Both the position numbers and the translations under genes were made by a program. From an uncultured Methylococcaceae bacterium (GTDB taxonomy: Bacteria; Pseudomonadota; Gammaproteobacteria; Methylococcales; Methylomonadaceae), in NCBI GenBank assembly GCA_903903365.1, contig CAIUYS010000582.1, forward strand, positions 1-5,865: a DNA stretch of 5,865 bases. Reading direction: 5' to 3'. The notes below the pieces were generated by a model, which saw nothing but the letters and a program-made list of their open reading frames with translations, was not told the DNA's origin and did not search any database. This document shows positions 1-5,844 of the stretch, one piece after another (position 1 is the stretch's first letter; each line of letters starts with the position of its first letter).

Positions 1-17
1 ATTTTTCTTTGGTTTTT

Positions 18-43
18 CTTCGTGAACTTCGTGTCTTCATGGT
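18..43. repeat. Degenerate CTTCGTG tandem repeat, intergenic
   Basis: Three adjacent 8-9 nt units can be read: CTTCGTGAA (18-26), CTTCGTGT (27-34) and CTTCATGGT (35-43). On the minus strand they read as ATGAAG and ACGAAG units. The block lies just downstream of the stop codon of the minus-strand CHAD gene and has no coding content. From memory, similar CACGAAG-type strings occur as dispersed intergenic repeats in various environmental bacteria, but this was not checked. The rest of bases 1-64 shows no terminator hairpin for the CHAD gene. Confidence 0.45.
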
Positions 44-64
44 CTGTAATAATGTATATGGGGC

Positions 65-1588
65 TTAATCTTTAGCGGCTAACATTACTTTAAATGCAGC
101 GTGGTTTTCTTCATGTTTAAAGGTTGCAAATTTTACTGAAAAGTCTTTGCGGGCATTGGCTCCTAACGTGTCCAGATTCTGGATTAATACGCCCATAGCT
201 AACAGAGTATTAGCGTGTATCTGTTGTTTTAGCATTTCTTCGCTGAACTGTTTAAGGGTGATTTCCTGAGTTGCATAATCCTGAAAGTCACCTAAAACTT
301 CCTGTAGTCCTTTCAGGTTTTTAATGAAGTGTTTTATTTGATTTTCGGGATACAGGCTTTGGAAAAATTCCATCAAGTAGCGTAATTTTTTGCAGGACTT
401 TCTTAAGTCATGGAATAATTCGTCATGAGACTCTTCGGTAATGGCATTGCCTTCTTTTAATACCCGTTTATAACTTTTCATGATCCTTATATCCGCCAGT
501 TGTTTAATAGTCAGTTTTGCATTGGCTTCAACCGGTTTTAGAAAAGCCTGTGCCTTAAGGTAACTTTCCCATTCGGATATTGTGGATAAGTATTTCGGCG
601 AGCGCAGTTTTTTTGCCAGTTCCTTCTGGGAATTTTGTTGTTTGGCGAGAATAAAATCATGTAACGGGTTGATGTCTTCGCGGATTGAAGCAGGCAGACA
701 GTTTTTAAAACCTGCAAAATTTAACAAATAAACATCTAAATCCCGGGTAGTGCTGGTGATTTGTCCCAGCCAGGAAAAAAAATCGGCATAAGTTGTGTTA
801 ACGGCTTCCGGTAATACGTCTTTAAGTTGACTGAGTCCGGCACGCGTTCTGCGAACGGCGACTCTAAAATCATGCAGAAATTCGGTGTCGGTATCGGCAA
901 TGGTGCCTTGTTCATTATCTTTAATGGCTTTTAGCAAATAGCTGAAAATGTACTTGGCCGCAATATCGGCACGCATTCCCGGATCGAGGTTGATAGCCAT
1001 TTTTGATGAATAATCATTAGGTTTGCGACCTTGCAATTTTAAGGCGGTAACCAGTAATGAGTGGGTAGTGGGTATTAAATTCAGTTGGGTCGTAAGGGTC
1101 TGGCTGATGTGTTCAGCGGCTTTGTCGTAGCCTTTAATCGGCAGCAAAGTAACGCGGTTATTAAACAGGACGTGTTCTTCTAAAATTAAGCGAGCGACGG
1201 TTTTTTTATCGTTATTAATGATATTGAGATGATAAATTTCATAATCAAGATTACACACGGGCAATAAGGCGCGCATCTCCAATAAGGGGGCAAGTATGCT
1301 GCGCGTGTCATCGGTTTGGAATTGATGGCTAAAAGCGGGAACTTCCTTGATGTCTGTACCGGCAAGGTTCAGGTCATTGTCGATGTTTTTTAGGAGTAAA
1401 CGGGACTCGGATTTTGAACGGTTAAATTCGCAAGTGATGCCGCTTTTATAAAGTCGCCAGTCAAAGCTGTCATAATAAGTTTTGAGGGAATACTGTCTGG
1501 AAACCAGTTCTACGTCAGCATCATTGCTTAGTTTTGCAATAAATTTTTCAGCCGTTAAACTCGCAGGGAAATCAAATTGTAAGGGCAT
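65..1588 (-). CDS. CHAD domain protein with CYTH-like N-terminal domain
   Basis: A 507-residue protein, probably cytoplasmic, with no signal peptide or membrane segment. Residues about 1-185 look like a CYTH (triphosphate tunnel) fold: YYDSFDWRLYKSG at 38-50 resembles the family's YYDTxDxxLxxxG stretch, but the N-terminal ExExK metal-binding signature is not visible. Residues about 200-490 form a helical CHAD domain with its two basic repeats: HDFRVAVRRTRAGL (239-252) followed by TRDLDVYL (281-288), and HDLRKSCKKLRYLMEFF (393-409) followed by LKGLQEVLGDFQDY (425-438). CHAD domains bind inorganic polyphosphate through such His/Arg/Lys patches. The order resembles E. coli YgiF, an inorganic triphosphatase, but the missing signature makes that activity doubtful. 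The first Met (1588) is chosen because it begins just before the CYTH-like region; no Shine-Dalgarno precedes it and the leader is C-rich. It is divergent from sixA. The CHAD call is firm, the CYTH-like call moderate, and the cellular role unknown. Confidence 0.9.
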   Translation of the reverse strand: MPLQFDFPASLTAEKFIAKLSNDADVELVSRQYSLKTYYDSFDWRLYKSGITCEFNRSKSESRLLLKNIDNDLNLAGTDIKEVPAFSHQFQTDDTRSILAPLLEMRALLPVCNLDYEIYHLNIINNDKKTVARLILEEHVLFNNRVTLLPIKGYDKAAEHISQTLTTQLNLIPTTHSLLVTALKLQGRKPNDYSSKMAINLDPGMRADIAAKYIFSYLLKAIKDNEQGTIADTDTEFLHDFRVAVRRTRAGLSQLKDVLPEAVNTTYADFFSWLGQITSTTRDLDVYLLNFAGFKNCLPASIREDINPLHDFILAKQQNSQKELAKKLRSPKYLSTISEWESYLKAQAFLKPVEANAKLTIKQLADIRIMKSYKRVLKEGNAITEESHDELFHDLRKSCKKLRYLMEFFQSLYPENQIKHFIKNLKGLQEVLGDFQDYATQEITLKQFSEEMLKQQIHANTLLAMGVLIQNLDTLGANARKDFSVKFATFKHEENHAAFKVMLAAKD

Positions 1589-1609
1589 ATTGATTGGGGT
1601 TGGGTGGGG
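1583..1609 (+). other. G-rich tract, possible G-quadruplex
   Basis: The plus strand has G runs at 1583-1585, 1596-1599, 1602-1604 and 1606-1609, separated by 10, 2 and 1 bases, in otherwise AT-rich DNA. This could fold as a G-quadruplex with one long loop. It spans the start codon and leader of the CHAD gene, whose mRNA carries the complementary C-rich strand. The fold is inferred only. Confidence 0.25.
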
Positions 1610-1660
1610 TTTGTGGTTGTCGCTAATCCACTAATAATAACAAGGTAGTATTAACATTTA

Positions 1661-1689
1661 ATGACAATTTAAAAATAAATTGCTATTGT
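1661..1689 (+). promoter_or_regulatory. Candidate sigma-70 promoter for sixA, with palindrome in spacer
   Basis: ATGACA at 1661-1666 (5 of 6 to the -35 consensus) is followed after 17 bp by TATTGT at 1684-1689 (4 of 6 to the -10 consensus). The spacing is optimal and the site sits about 45 bp ahead of the sixA start. A perfect inverted repeat, CAATTT-n6-AAATTG (1665-1682), occupies the spacer and could be an operator. In such AT-rich DNA chance matches are common, so this is tentative. Confidence 0.35.
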
Positions 1690-1734
1690 AATCCTTTTTT
1701 AGAATTATCGAAAAAAAATAGACAGGTAAATAAA

Positions 1735-2256
1735 ATGAACAGAGAATTATGGTTGCTTAGGCATGCTAAATCTGATCGTGATCTTGCTGTTGACGACTTT
1801 GACAGGCCTTTAAAAAAACGTGGAAAACACGCGGCCCAGCGCCTTGGCGAGGGCTTGCATCAACAGCATCTTATACCCGACTGGATAATCAGTTCTCCTG
1901 CAAAAAGAGCCCTTTCAACAGCGCTCATTGTGCATGAAACCATTGCCGCCGAGGGGTTGGTTATTGTTGAGGATAAGCGCTTGTATCAAGAGGGGGTTGA
2001 GCGCCTGAAAACGGTACTGGCTGAATGTCCCTTGGAAGCCAGGCGGGTTTTGCTGGTCGGGCATAATCCTGAGCTGGAAGATTTACTGATTTATCTGGTC
2101 GGCGCCGCTCACTTGCCTGATACTGATAAGTTGTTGCCTACAGCGGCTTTGGTCAGGTTGAAAATGCCCAATGACTGGTCTTATCTCGAGGCTGGCATTG
2201 CCGAGCTTTTGTATATTACCTGTCCCAAAAATTTCCCTGAAGATTCTTCTGAATGA
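1735..2256 (+). CDS. sixA: SixA-like phosphohistidine phosphatase
   Basis: A 173-residue cytoplasmic protein of the histidine phosphatase (phosphoglycerate mutase-like) superfamily, slightly longer than E. coli SixA (161 residues). The catalytic RHAKS motif is at 9-13, with H10 the expected phospho-acceptor. SPAKRALST at 54-62 supplies the conserved Arg (R58), YQEG is at 84-87, and the second catalytic histidine is H110 in VGHNPELEDL (108-117). All expected active-site elements are present, so it should be active. SixA removes phosphate from histidines on phosphorelay HPt domains (ArcB) or phosphotransfer-system proteins in E. coli; the partner here is unknown. The ATG at 1735 is supported by an AGG at 1724-1726, eight bases upstream, and by the motif lying right at the N-terminus. 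It is divergent from the CHAD gene and 134 bp ahead of pstS, which has its own promoter, so it is probably a separate transcription unit. The family call is firm and the SixA subfamily likely. Confidence 0.9.
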   Translation: MNRELWLLRHAKSDRDLAVDDFDRPLKKRGKHAAQRLGEGLHQQHLIPDWIISSPAKRALSTALIVHETIAAEGLVIVEDKRLYQEGVERLKTVLAECPLEARRVLLVGHNPELEDLLIYLVGAAHLPDTDKLLPTAALVRLKMPNDWSYLEAGIAELLYITCPKNFPEDSSE

Positions 2257-2257
2257 G

Positions 2258-2293
2258 TGTCTAGTCTCTGTGTTGAACGCAGGTATATAGACA
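2258..2293 (+). other. Weak two-part hairpin after sixA
   Basis: An outer inverted repeat TGTCTA (2258-2263) / TAGACA (2288-2293) encloses an inner stem CTGTG (2268-2272) / CGCAG (2278-2282, one G-U pair) with a five-base loop. It begins two bases after the sixA stop. No T run follows, so it is not a standard intrinsic terminator. It might protect the sixA 3' end or be chance. Confidence 0.25.
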
Positions 2294-2304
2294 AGATTAA
2301 GGTG

Positions 2305-2322
2305 TTGTCATAATACTGTCAT
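2305..2322 (+). promoter_or_regulatory. Pho box (PhoB binding site) for pstS
   Basis: TTGTCATAATACTGTCAT matches 16 of 18 positions of the E. coli Pho box consensus CTGTCATAWAWCTGTCAY, as two direct half-sites 11 bp apart. A degenerate third half-site, AATTCAT, follows in phase at 2327-2333. PhoB, phosphorylated by PhoR under phosphate limitation, binds such boxes in place of a -35 element. The location ahead of a pstS gene is the canonical context, so pstS is expected to be induced by phosphate starvation. Confidence 0.88.
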
Positions 2323-2332
2323 AAAAAATTCA

Positions 2333-2338
2333 TATTCT
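2333..2338 (+). promoter_or_regulatory. -10 element of the PhoB-dependent pstS promoter
   Basis: TATTCT (4 of 6 to TATAAT) begins exactly 10 bp after the Pho box ends, the same spacing as in the E. coli phoA promoter. Transcription would start at about 2345, giving a leader of about 45 nt before the pstS start codon. There is no good -35 hexamer, as expected for an activator-dependent promoter. Confidence 0.6.
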
Positions 2339-2340
2339 TG

Positions 2341-2359
2341 TTATGTAAACTGTACATAA
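2341..2359. promoter_or_regulatory. Perfect inverted repeat at pstS transcription start, possible operator
   Basis: TTATGTA (2341-2347) and TACATAA (2353-2359) form a perfect 7-bp inverted repeat around a 5-bp centre. It directly follows the -10 element and would cover the predicted start site, a typical place for a repressor operator. As RNA it would be a weak AU-rich hairpin. No regulator can be named from the sequence. Confidence 0.4.
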
Positions 2360-2390
2360 TAGTTCCACTATAAACTAACTTGAGATTTTT

Positions 2391-3377
2391 ATGATGAAAT
2401 TATCTTTTAAGACAAAATCACTAATAGCTGCGATGGGTTTTGCTTCTGCGGCATTGGTTAGTGGTACTGCAAACGCAGTACAAACGGTTGATGCGGGCGT
2501 ACCTGACTATCAAAAAGCTAGCGGTATTGCTGGCAACTTGTCCAGTGTCGGTTCTGACACACTGGCAAATTTGATGACGCTATGGGCTGAAGAGTTCAAC
2601 CGCGAATATCCTAATGTCAACATTCAGATTCAGGCTGCCGGTTCTTCTACCGCACCCCCTGCGCTAACAGAAGGCACATCAAACTTGGGTCCAATGAGTC
2701 GCGAGATGAAGGATGACGAGTTGGAAGCTTTTGAAGATAAATACGGTTACAAGCCTACCGCAGTGCCTGTTGCTATTGATGCGCTGGCCGTGTTGGTTAA
2801 TAAAGACAACCCCATCAAAGGTCTGACTATTCCGCAGGTTGATGCCATTTTTTCTTCTACCCGTAAATGTGGTCATGAAACTGATATCGAAACATGGGGT
2901 GACGCAGGCGTTGCAGCATGGGGCTCAAAAAGCATTCAGTTATACGGACGTAACTCGGTTTCCGGTACTTACGGTTACTTTAAAGAAAACGCTTTATGTA
3001 AAGGTGATTTTAAAAGTAACGTCAATGAGCAACCCGGTTCAGCATCTGTAGTTCAGTCGGTTACTTCATCGGTTAATGGTGTGGGTTATTCAGGCATGGG
3101 TTATACCACATCCGGTGTTAAAATGGTCGCGTTGGCTAAAAAAGCAGGCCAACCTTTTGTTGACGCAAAACCTGAAAATGCGCTTAATGGTACTTATCCA
3201 TTAACCCGTTATTTGTATGTTTATGTTAATAAAAAACCAAATCAACCTTTAGCGCCTTTAGAAAACGAATTTATAAAAATGGTTTTATCTAAAGCCGGTC
3301 AACAAGTTGTAATCAAAGACGGTTATATTCCATTACCTGCAAAAATTGTTGAGAAAGTACTGACTACTCTTAAATAA
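2391..3377 (+). CDS. pstS: Periplasmic phosphate-binding protein of the Pst ABC transporter
   Basis: A 328-residue substrate-binding protein that captures inorganic phosphate in the periplasm and delivers it to the PstC/PstA permease. A Sec signal peptide is clear: K3 and K7/K9, a hydrophobic core at about 11-23, and an ANA cleavage site after A29. The mature protein has the PstS-type ligand loops: VGSDTL (53-58), GSSTAP (84-89), LGPMSRE (99-105) and GRNSVSGTY (186-194), whose Ser, Asp, Arg and Thr residues are the usual phosphate contacts. Two cysteines (C160, C203) could form a disulfide. The length and loops fit the shorter PstS branch that accompanies long-form PstC. ATG at 2391 is followed at once by another ATG (2394); a weak GAG at 2382-2384 suits either. 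Expression should be PhoB-controlled through the upstream Pho box. The gene is followed by a terminator-like structure before pstC. Identification is firm. Confidence 0.95.
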   Translation: MMKLSFKTKSLIAAMGFASAALVSGTANAVQTVDAGVPDYQKASGIAGNLSSVGSDTLANLMTLWAEEFNREYPNVNIQIQAAGSSTAPPALTEGTSNLGPMSREMKDDELEAFEDKYGYKPTAVPVAIDALAVLVNKDNPIKGLTIPQVDAIFSSTRKCGHETDIETWGDAGVAAWGSKSIQLYGRNSVSGTYGYFKENALCKGDFKSNVNEQPGSASVVQSVTSSVNGVGYSGMGYTTSGVKMVALAKKAGQPFVDAKPENALNGTYPLTRYLYVYVNKKPNQPLAPLENEFIKMVLSKAGQQVVIKDGYIPLPAKIVEKVLTTLK

Positions 3378-3432
3378 TCGACAGATTAATGAGTTGTTAG
3401 GTTAGGCTGCATCGACAGGGATGTTGGTCTGG

Positions 3433-3473
3433 ATTAACTGATTATTCACCTTTCGGTGTGCAAAAAAGTTAAT
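3433..3473 (+). other. Nested inverted repeat in the pstS-pstC spacer
   Basis: ATTAACT (3433-3439) and AGTTAAT (3467-3473) are a perfect 7-bp inverted repeat. Inside it CACC (3447-3450) and GGTG (3455-3458) form a second stem with loop TTTC. No T run follows directly. It lies in the 3' untranslated part of pstS and could act as an mRNA-stabilising structure; thermodynamic strength was not computed. Confidence 0.35.
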
Positions 3474-3487
3474 GCCAAAAAACAGGG

Positions 3488-3526
3488 CGGTTGGGGTTTG
3501 ATTATTCAATCTCAGCCGTTTTTTTT
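3488..3526 (+). terminator. Intrinsic terminator or attenuator between pstS and pstC
   Basis: CGGTTGGGG (3488-3496) pairs with TCTCAGCCG (3510-3518) with three G-U pairs, and TTGA (3498-3501) pairs with TCAA (3506-3509) around a TTAT loop; one base (T3497) bulges. The stem of about 13 bp is followed immediately by eight T residues (3519-3526). It ends 38 bp before the pstC ATG. Because pstC has no obvious strong promoter of its own, partial read-through is the likely mode, which would keep PstS in excess over the membrane proteins. Confidence 0.75.
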
Positions 3527-3564
3527 GATTTTTGTTATATCATTGTTATCTTTATATTTCCTCT

Positions 3565-5844
3565 ATGTCTGAAATAAACAGTCCATCAAAATATTCCTCA
3601 GCCATAAACCAAACATCCGGTGGAGTCCATGAGCGCTGGCGGTTAATAAAAGACGCAATAGCCCGCTACGGTGTAGTCGTGGGTGGGCTCGGTGTGATCT
3701 TTGCTATCGCGCTGATTTTCTTTTATCTGCTGTATGTGGTTTTTCCTTTGTTTTTGTCGGCAACTGCTGAGGCCGTTAGTCAATATGAGGTACCTGAACA
3801 GGCATTAGGTAAAACTGTATTATTGGGGGTGGAAGAGCAAAATGAAGTGGCCGCCCGTTTTACTGATACGGGGCAAGTGATATTTTTTGCCGTGGCGACC
3901 GGAAAAACACTGTTAAAGGAAACCGTCAAAATACCCGAAGGCGCTCATATTGTAAGCTTTGCCCAAGGCAGTCCCAACAACGAAGGTGCCGTGATTTACG
4001 GCTTGTCTGATGGCAAAGCGGTTATCGCCAAGCATCAATATAAAGTTACCTATCCCAATAATGTTCGCCTGATTACACCCTCAATAGCCTACCCAATGGG
4101 CGAGGCGCCTTTGGTGATAGATGAGTCAGGTGCGCCGTTAGAAAAAATTGCCGTTAAAATCGGTAATGACGCCAGCACCATTATTGCAAAAACAGGCGAT
4201 AAAATTCGCTTGAGCCATTTTGAAAAAGAAAAATCTTTGTTCGCGGATGAAGCAGCGGTAACCCGAACAGATTCAGTTTTAGATTATGCGGCCAAGGATG
4301 TTACCGATATTTTGATTGATAAAGAAGAACATAATCTTTATTTGTTAAGCAGTAACGGACAGTTGGGTTTGTTTGATATTAGCGATAAAAGTGCGCCTGT
4401 GCTTGTTCAAGAGCAAAATATTATTCAGGCCGGACAAAAGGTTACCAGTGTCGCGTTTTTAAATGGCGATCTATCCTTAATGATTGGTGATTCCACCGGA
4501 TTGGTATCTCAGTGGAGTAAGGTTAGAGACGAGTTAAACCACTTTGCCATGCAAAAAATCAGAGCCTTTAAAGTGTCTGATAAAGCGGTTATGTCAATCA
4601 ATCCGGAACAGCGACGCAAAGGTTTTATGACGGTTGACGCCGATGGCACACTGGGCGTTTATCATTCGACATCTGAACGGGAAATGATCAAGGAGACGGT
4701 TACTCATTCACAGCCTGTTGCAGCGGCCATATCACCCAGAGCCAATGCGCTGTTGATCCAGTCGGACGATGGCAAAATAAGCTTTTGGAAAGTGGATAAT
4801 GAGCATCCAGAGGTTTCTTTAAGCTCGCTTTGGAAAGAAGTCTGGTACGAAAGTTATCCCAAGCCGGATTATATCTGGCAGTCATCTTCGGCAAATAGTG
4901 ACTTTGAACCTAAATACAGTTTAACGCCGTTGGTTTTTGGTACGTTAAAAGCGGCTTTTTATGCCATGTTGGTGGCCATGCCTTTGGCTTTAATGGGCGC
5001 TATTTATACCGCCTATTTTATGACGTCAAAAATGCGTCAATACGTTAAGCCTTCCATTGAATTAATGGGTGCGTTACCTACGGTTATTTTGGGGTTTCTG
5101 GCCGGTTTGTGGTTGGCACCGATTATTGAAGAGTATTTGGCGGGGTTGTTTGCCTTGCTGATGCTGGTTCCGTTAACGGTTATGTTATTTGCTTTCGCCT
5201 GGCAATATTTACCAAAATCTTTTCTGCAGAAGATCCCGGAGGGCTGGGAATCCGCCGTGTTAATACCGGTTATTTTGTTAAGCAGTTGGTTTGCCTTTAG
5301 CGTGAGCGTGCCGTTGGAATCCTTTTTGTTTCATGGTACGTTACGCGATTGGTTTAAAACCGAACTGGGTATCGGCTATGATCAACGTAATGCGCTGGTT
5401 GTGGGTATAGCGATGGGCTTTGCGGTTATACCGACTATTTTTTCAATCGCTGAAGATGCTATTTTTAGCGTGCCCAAGCATTTAACCGTGGGTTCTTTGG
5501 CCTTGGGCGCAACACCTTGGCAAACCATGATTAAGGTAGTGTTATTAACGGCCAGTCCTGGTATTTTTTCTGCAGTTATGATCGGTTTGGGTCGTGCCGT
5601 CGGCGAAACCATGATTGTATTAATGGCGACAGGAAATACGCCAGTAATGGATTTAAGTGTTTTTCAGGGCTTGCGTACATTGGCCGCCAATATTGCCGTG
5701 GAAATGCCGGAATCTGAAGTGGATAGTACGCATTATCGGGTATTGTTTCTGGCCGCTCTGGTGTTGTTTATGTTTACTTTTGTTTTTAATACGTTGGCCG
5801 AAATCATTCGCCAGCGCCTACGCGAAAAATACAGTTCATTATGA
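3565..5844 (+). CDS. pstC: Phosphate ABC transporter permease PstC, long form with periplasmic propeller-like insert
   Basis: An inner-membrane permease subunit of the Pst phosphate importer, 759 residues from this start against about 320 for E. coli PstC. A positive N-terminus (RWRLIKDAIARYG) precedes TM1 at about 36-63. Residues about 66-440 form a large periplasmic region with beta-propeller-like repeats, for example GQLGLFDIS (265-273), STGLVSQWS (310-318), DGTLGVYHS (360-368) and DGKISFWKV (402-410). LWKEVW (422-427) then resumes the PstC sequence, and helices from about 452 to 745 form the MetI-like permease. The ABC-contact (EAA-type) loop covers about 629-667, around GSLALGATPWQTM. 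Two extra hydrophobic segments lie at about 523-547 and 563-583. The ATG at 3565 is preferred over an in-frame TTG at 3532, because the TTG would add ten non-conserved-looking residues directly after the terminator; neither has a Shine-Dalgarno. The stop overlaps an ATG, implying coupling to pstA. Such long PstC proteins occur in Pseudomonas and Vibrio relatives. Confidence 0.93.
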   Translation: MSEINSPSKYSSAINQTSGGVHERWRLIKDAIARYGVVVGGLGVIFAIALIFFYLLYVVFPLFLSATAEAVSQYEVPEQALGKTVLLGVEEQNEVAARFTDTGQVIFFAVATGKTLLKETVKIPEGAHIVSFAQGSPNNEGAVIYGLSDGKAVIAKHQYKVTYPNNVRLITPSIAYPMGEAPLVIDESGAPLEKIAVKIGNDASTIIAKTGDKIRLSHFEKEKSLFADEAAVTRTDSVLDYAAKDVTDILIDKEEHNLYLLSSNGQLGLFDISDKSAPVLVQEQNIIQAGQKVTSVAFLNGDLSLMIGDSTGLVSQWSKVRDELNHFAMQKIRAFKVSDKAVMSINPEQRRKGFMTVDADGTLGVYHSTSEREMIKETVTHSQPVAAAISPRANALLIQSDDGKISFWKVDNEHPEVSLSSLWKEVWYESYPKPDYIWQSSSANSDFEPKYSLTPLVFGTLKAAFYAMLVAMPLALMGAIYTAYFMTSKMRQYVKPSIELMGALPTVILGFLAGLWLAPIIEEYLAGLFALLMLVPLTVMLFAFAWQYLPKSFLQKIPEGWESAVLIPVILLSSWFAFSVSVPLESFLFHGTLRDWFKTELGIGYDQRNALVVGIAMGFAVIPTIFSIAEDAIFSVPKHLTVGSLALGATPWQTMIKVVLLTASPGIFSAVMIGLGRAVGETMIVLMATGNTPVMDLSVFQGLRTLAANIAVEMPESEVDSTHYRVLFLAALVLFMFTFVFNTLAEIIRQRLREKYSSL

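Noticed and set aside
1650..1667. Possible Pho box on the minus strand ahead of the CHAD gene (TTGTCAT half-site)
   Set aside because: Only about 12 of 18 positions match and the second half-site is out of phase, so PhoB control of the CHAD gene cannot be claimed.
2679..2876. Minus-strand open frame of 65 codons inside pstS
   Set aside because: It lies fully inside a well-identified gene, has no recognisable domain and no ribosome site; it is a shadow of pstS coding sequence.
2839..3051. Plus-strand open frame of 70 codons in another frame of pstS
   Set aside because: Out-of-frame overlap with pstS and no protein-like features.
3377..3418. Direct repeat ATCGACAG at 3377-3384 and 3411-3418
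   Set aside because: Eight bases only, with no flanking element or hallmark of an insertion; consistent with chance.
3405..3517. GGCTG (3405-3409) complementary to CAGCC in the terminator stem, as an antiterminator
   Set aside because: Only five base pairs over a 100-base distance, with no competing leader structure; too weak to call a riboswitch or antiterminator.
4700..4894. Minus-strand open frame of 64 codons inside pstC
   Set aside because: Antisense to the propeller-like insert, low-complexity composition and no support as a gene.
5382..5612. Minus-strand open frame of 76 codons inside pstC
   Set aside because: Antisense to the highly conserved permease loop; its open frame follows from the codon pattern of pstC.
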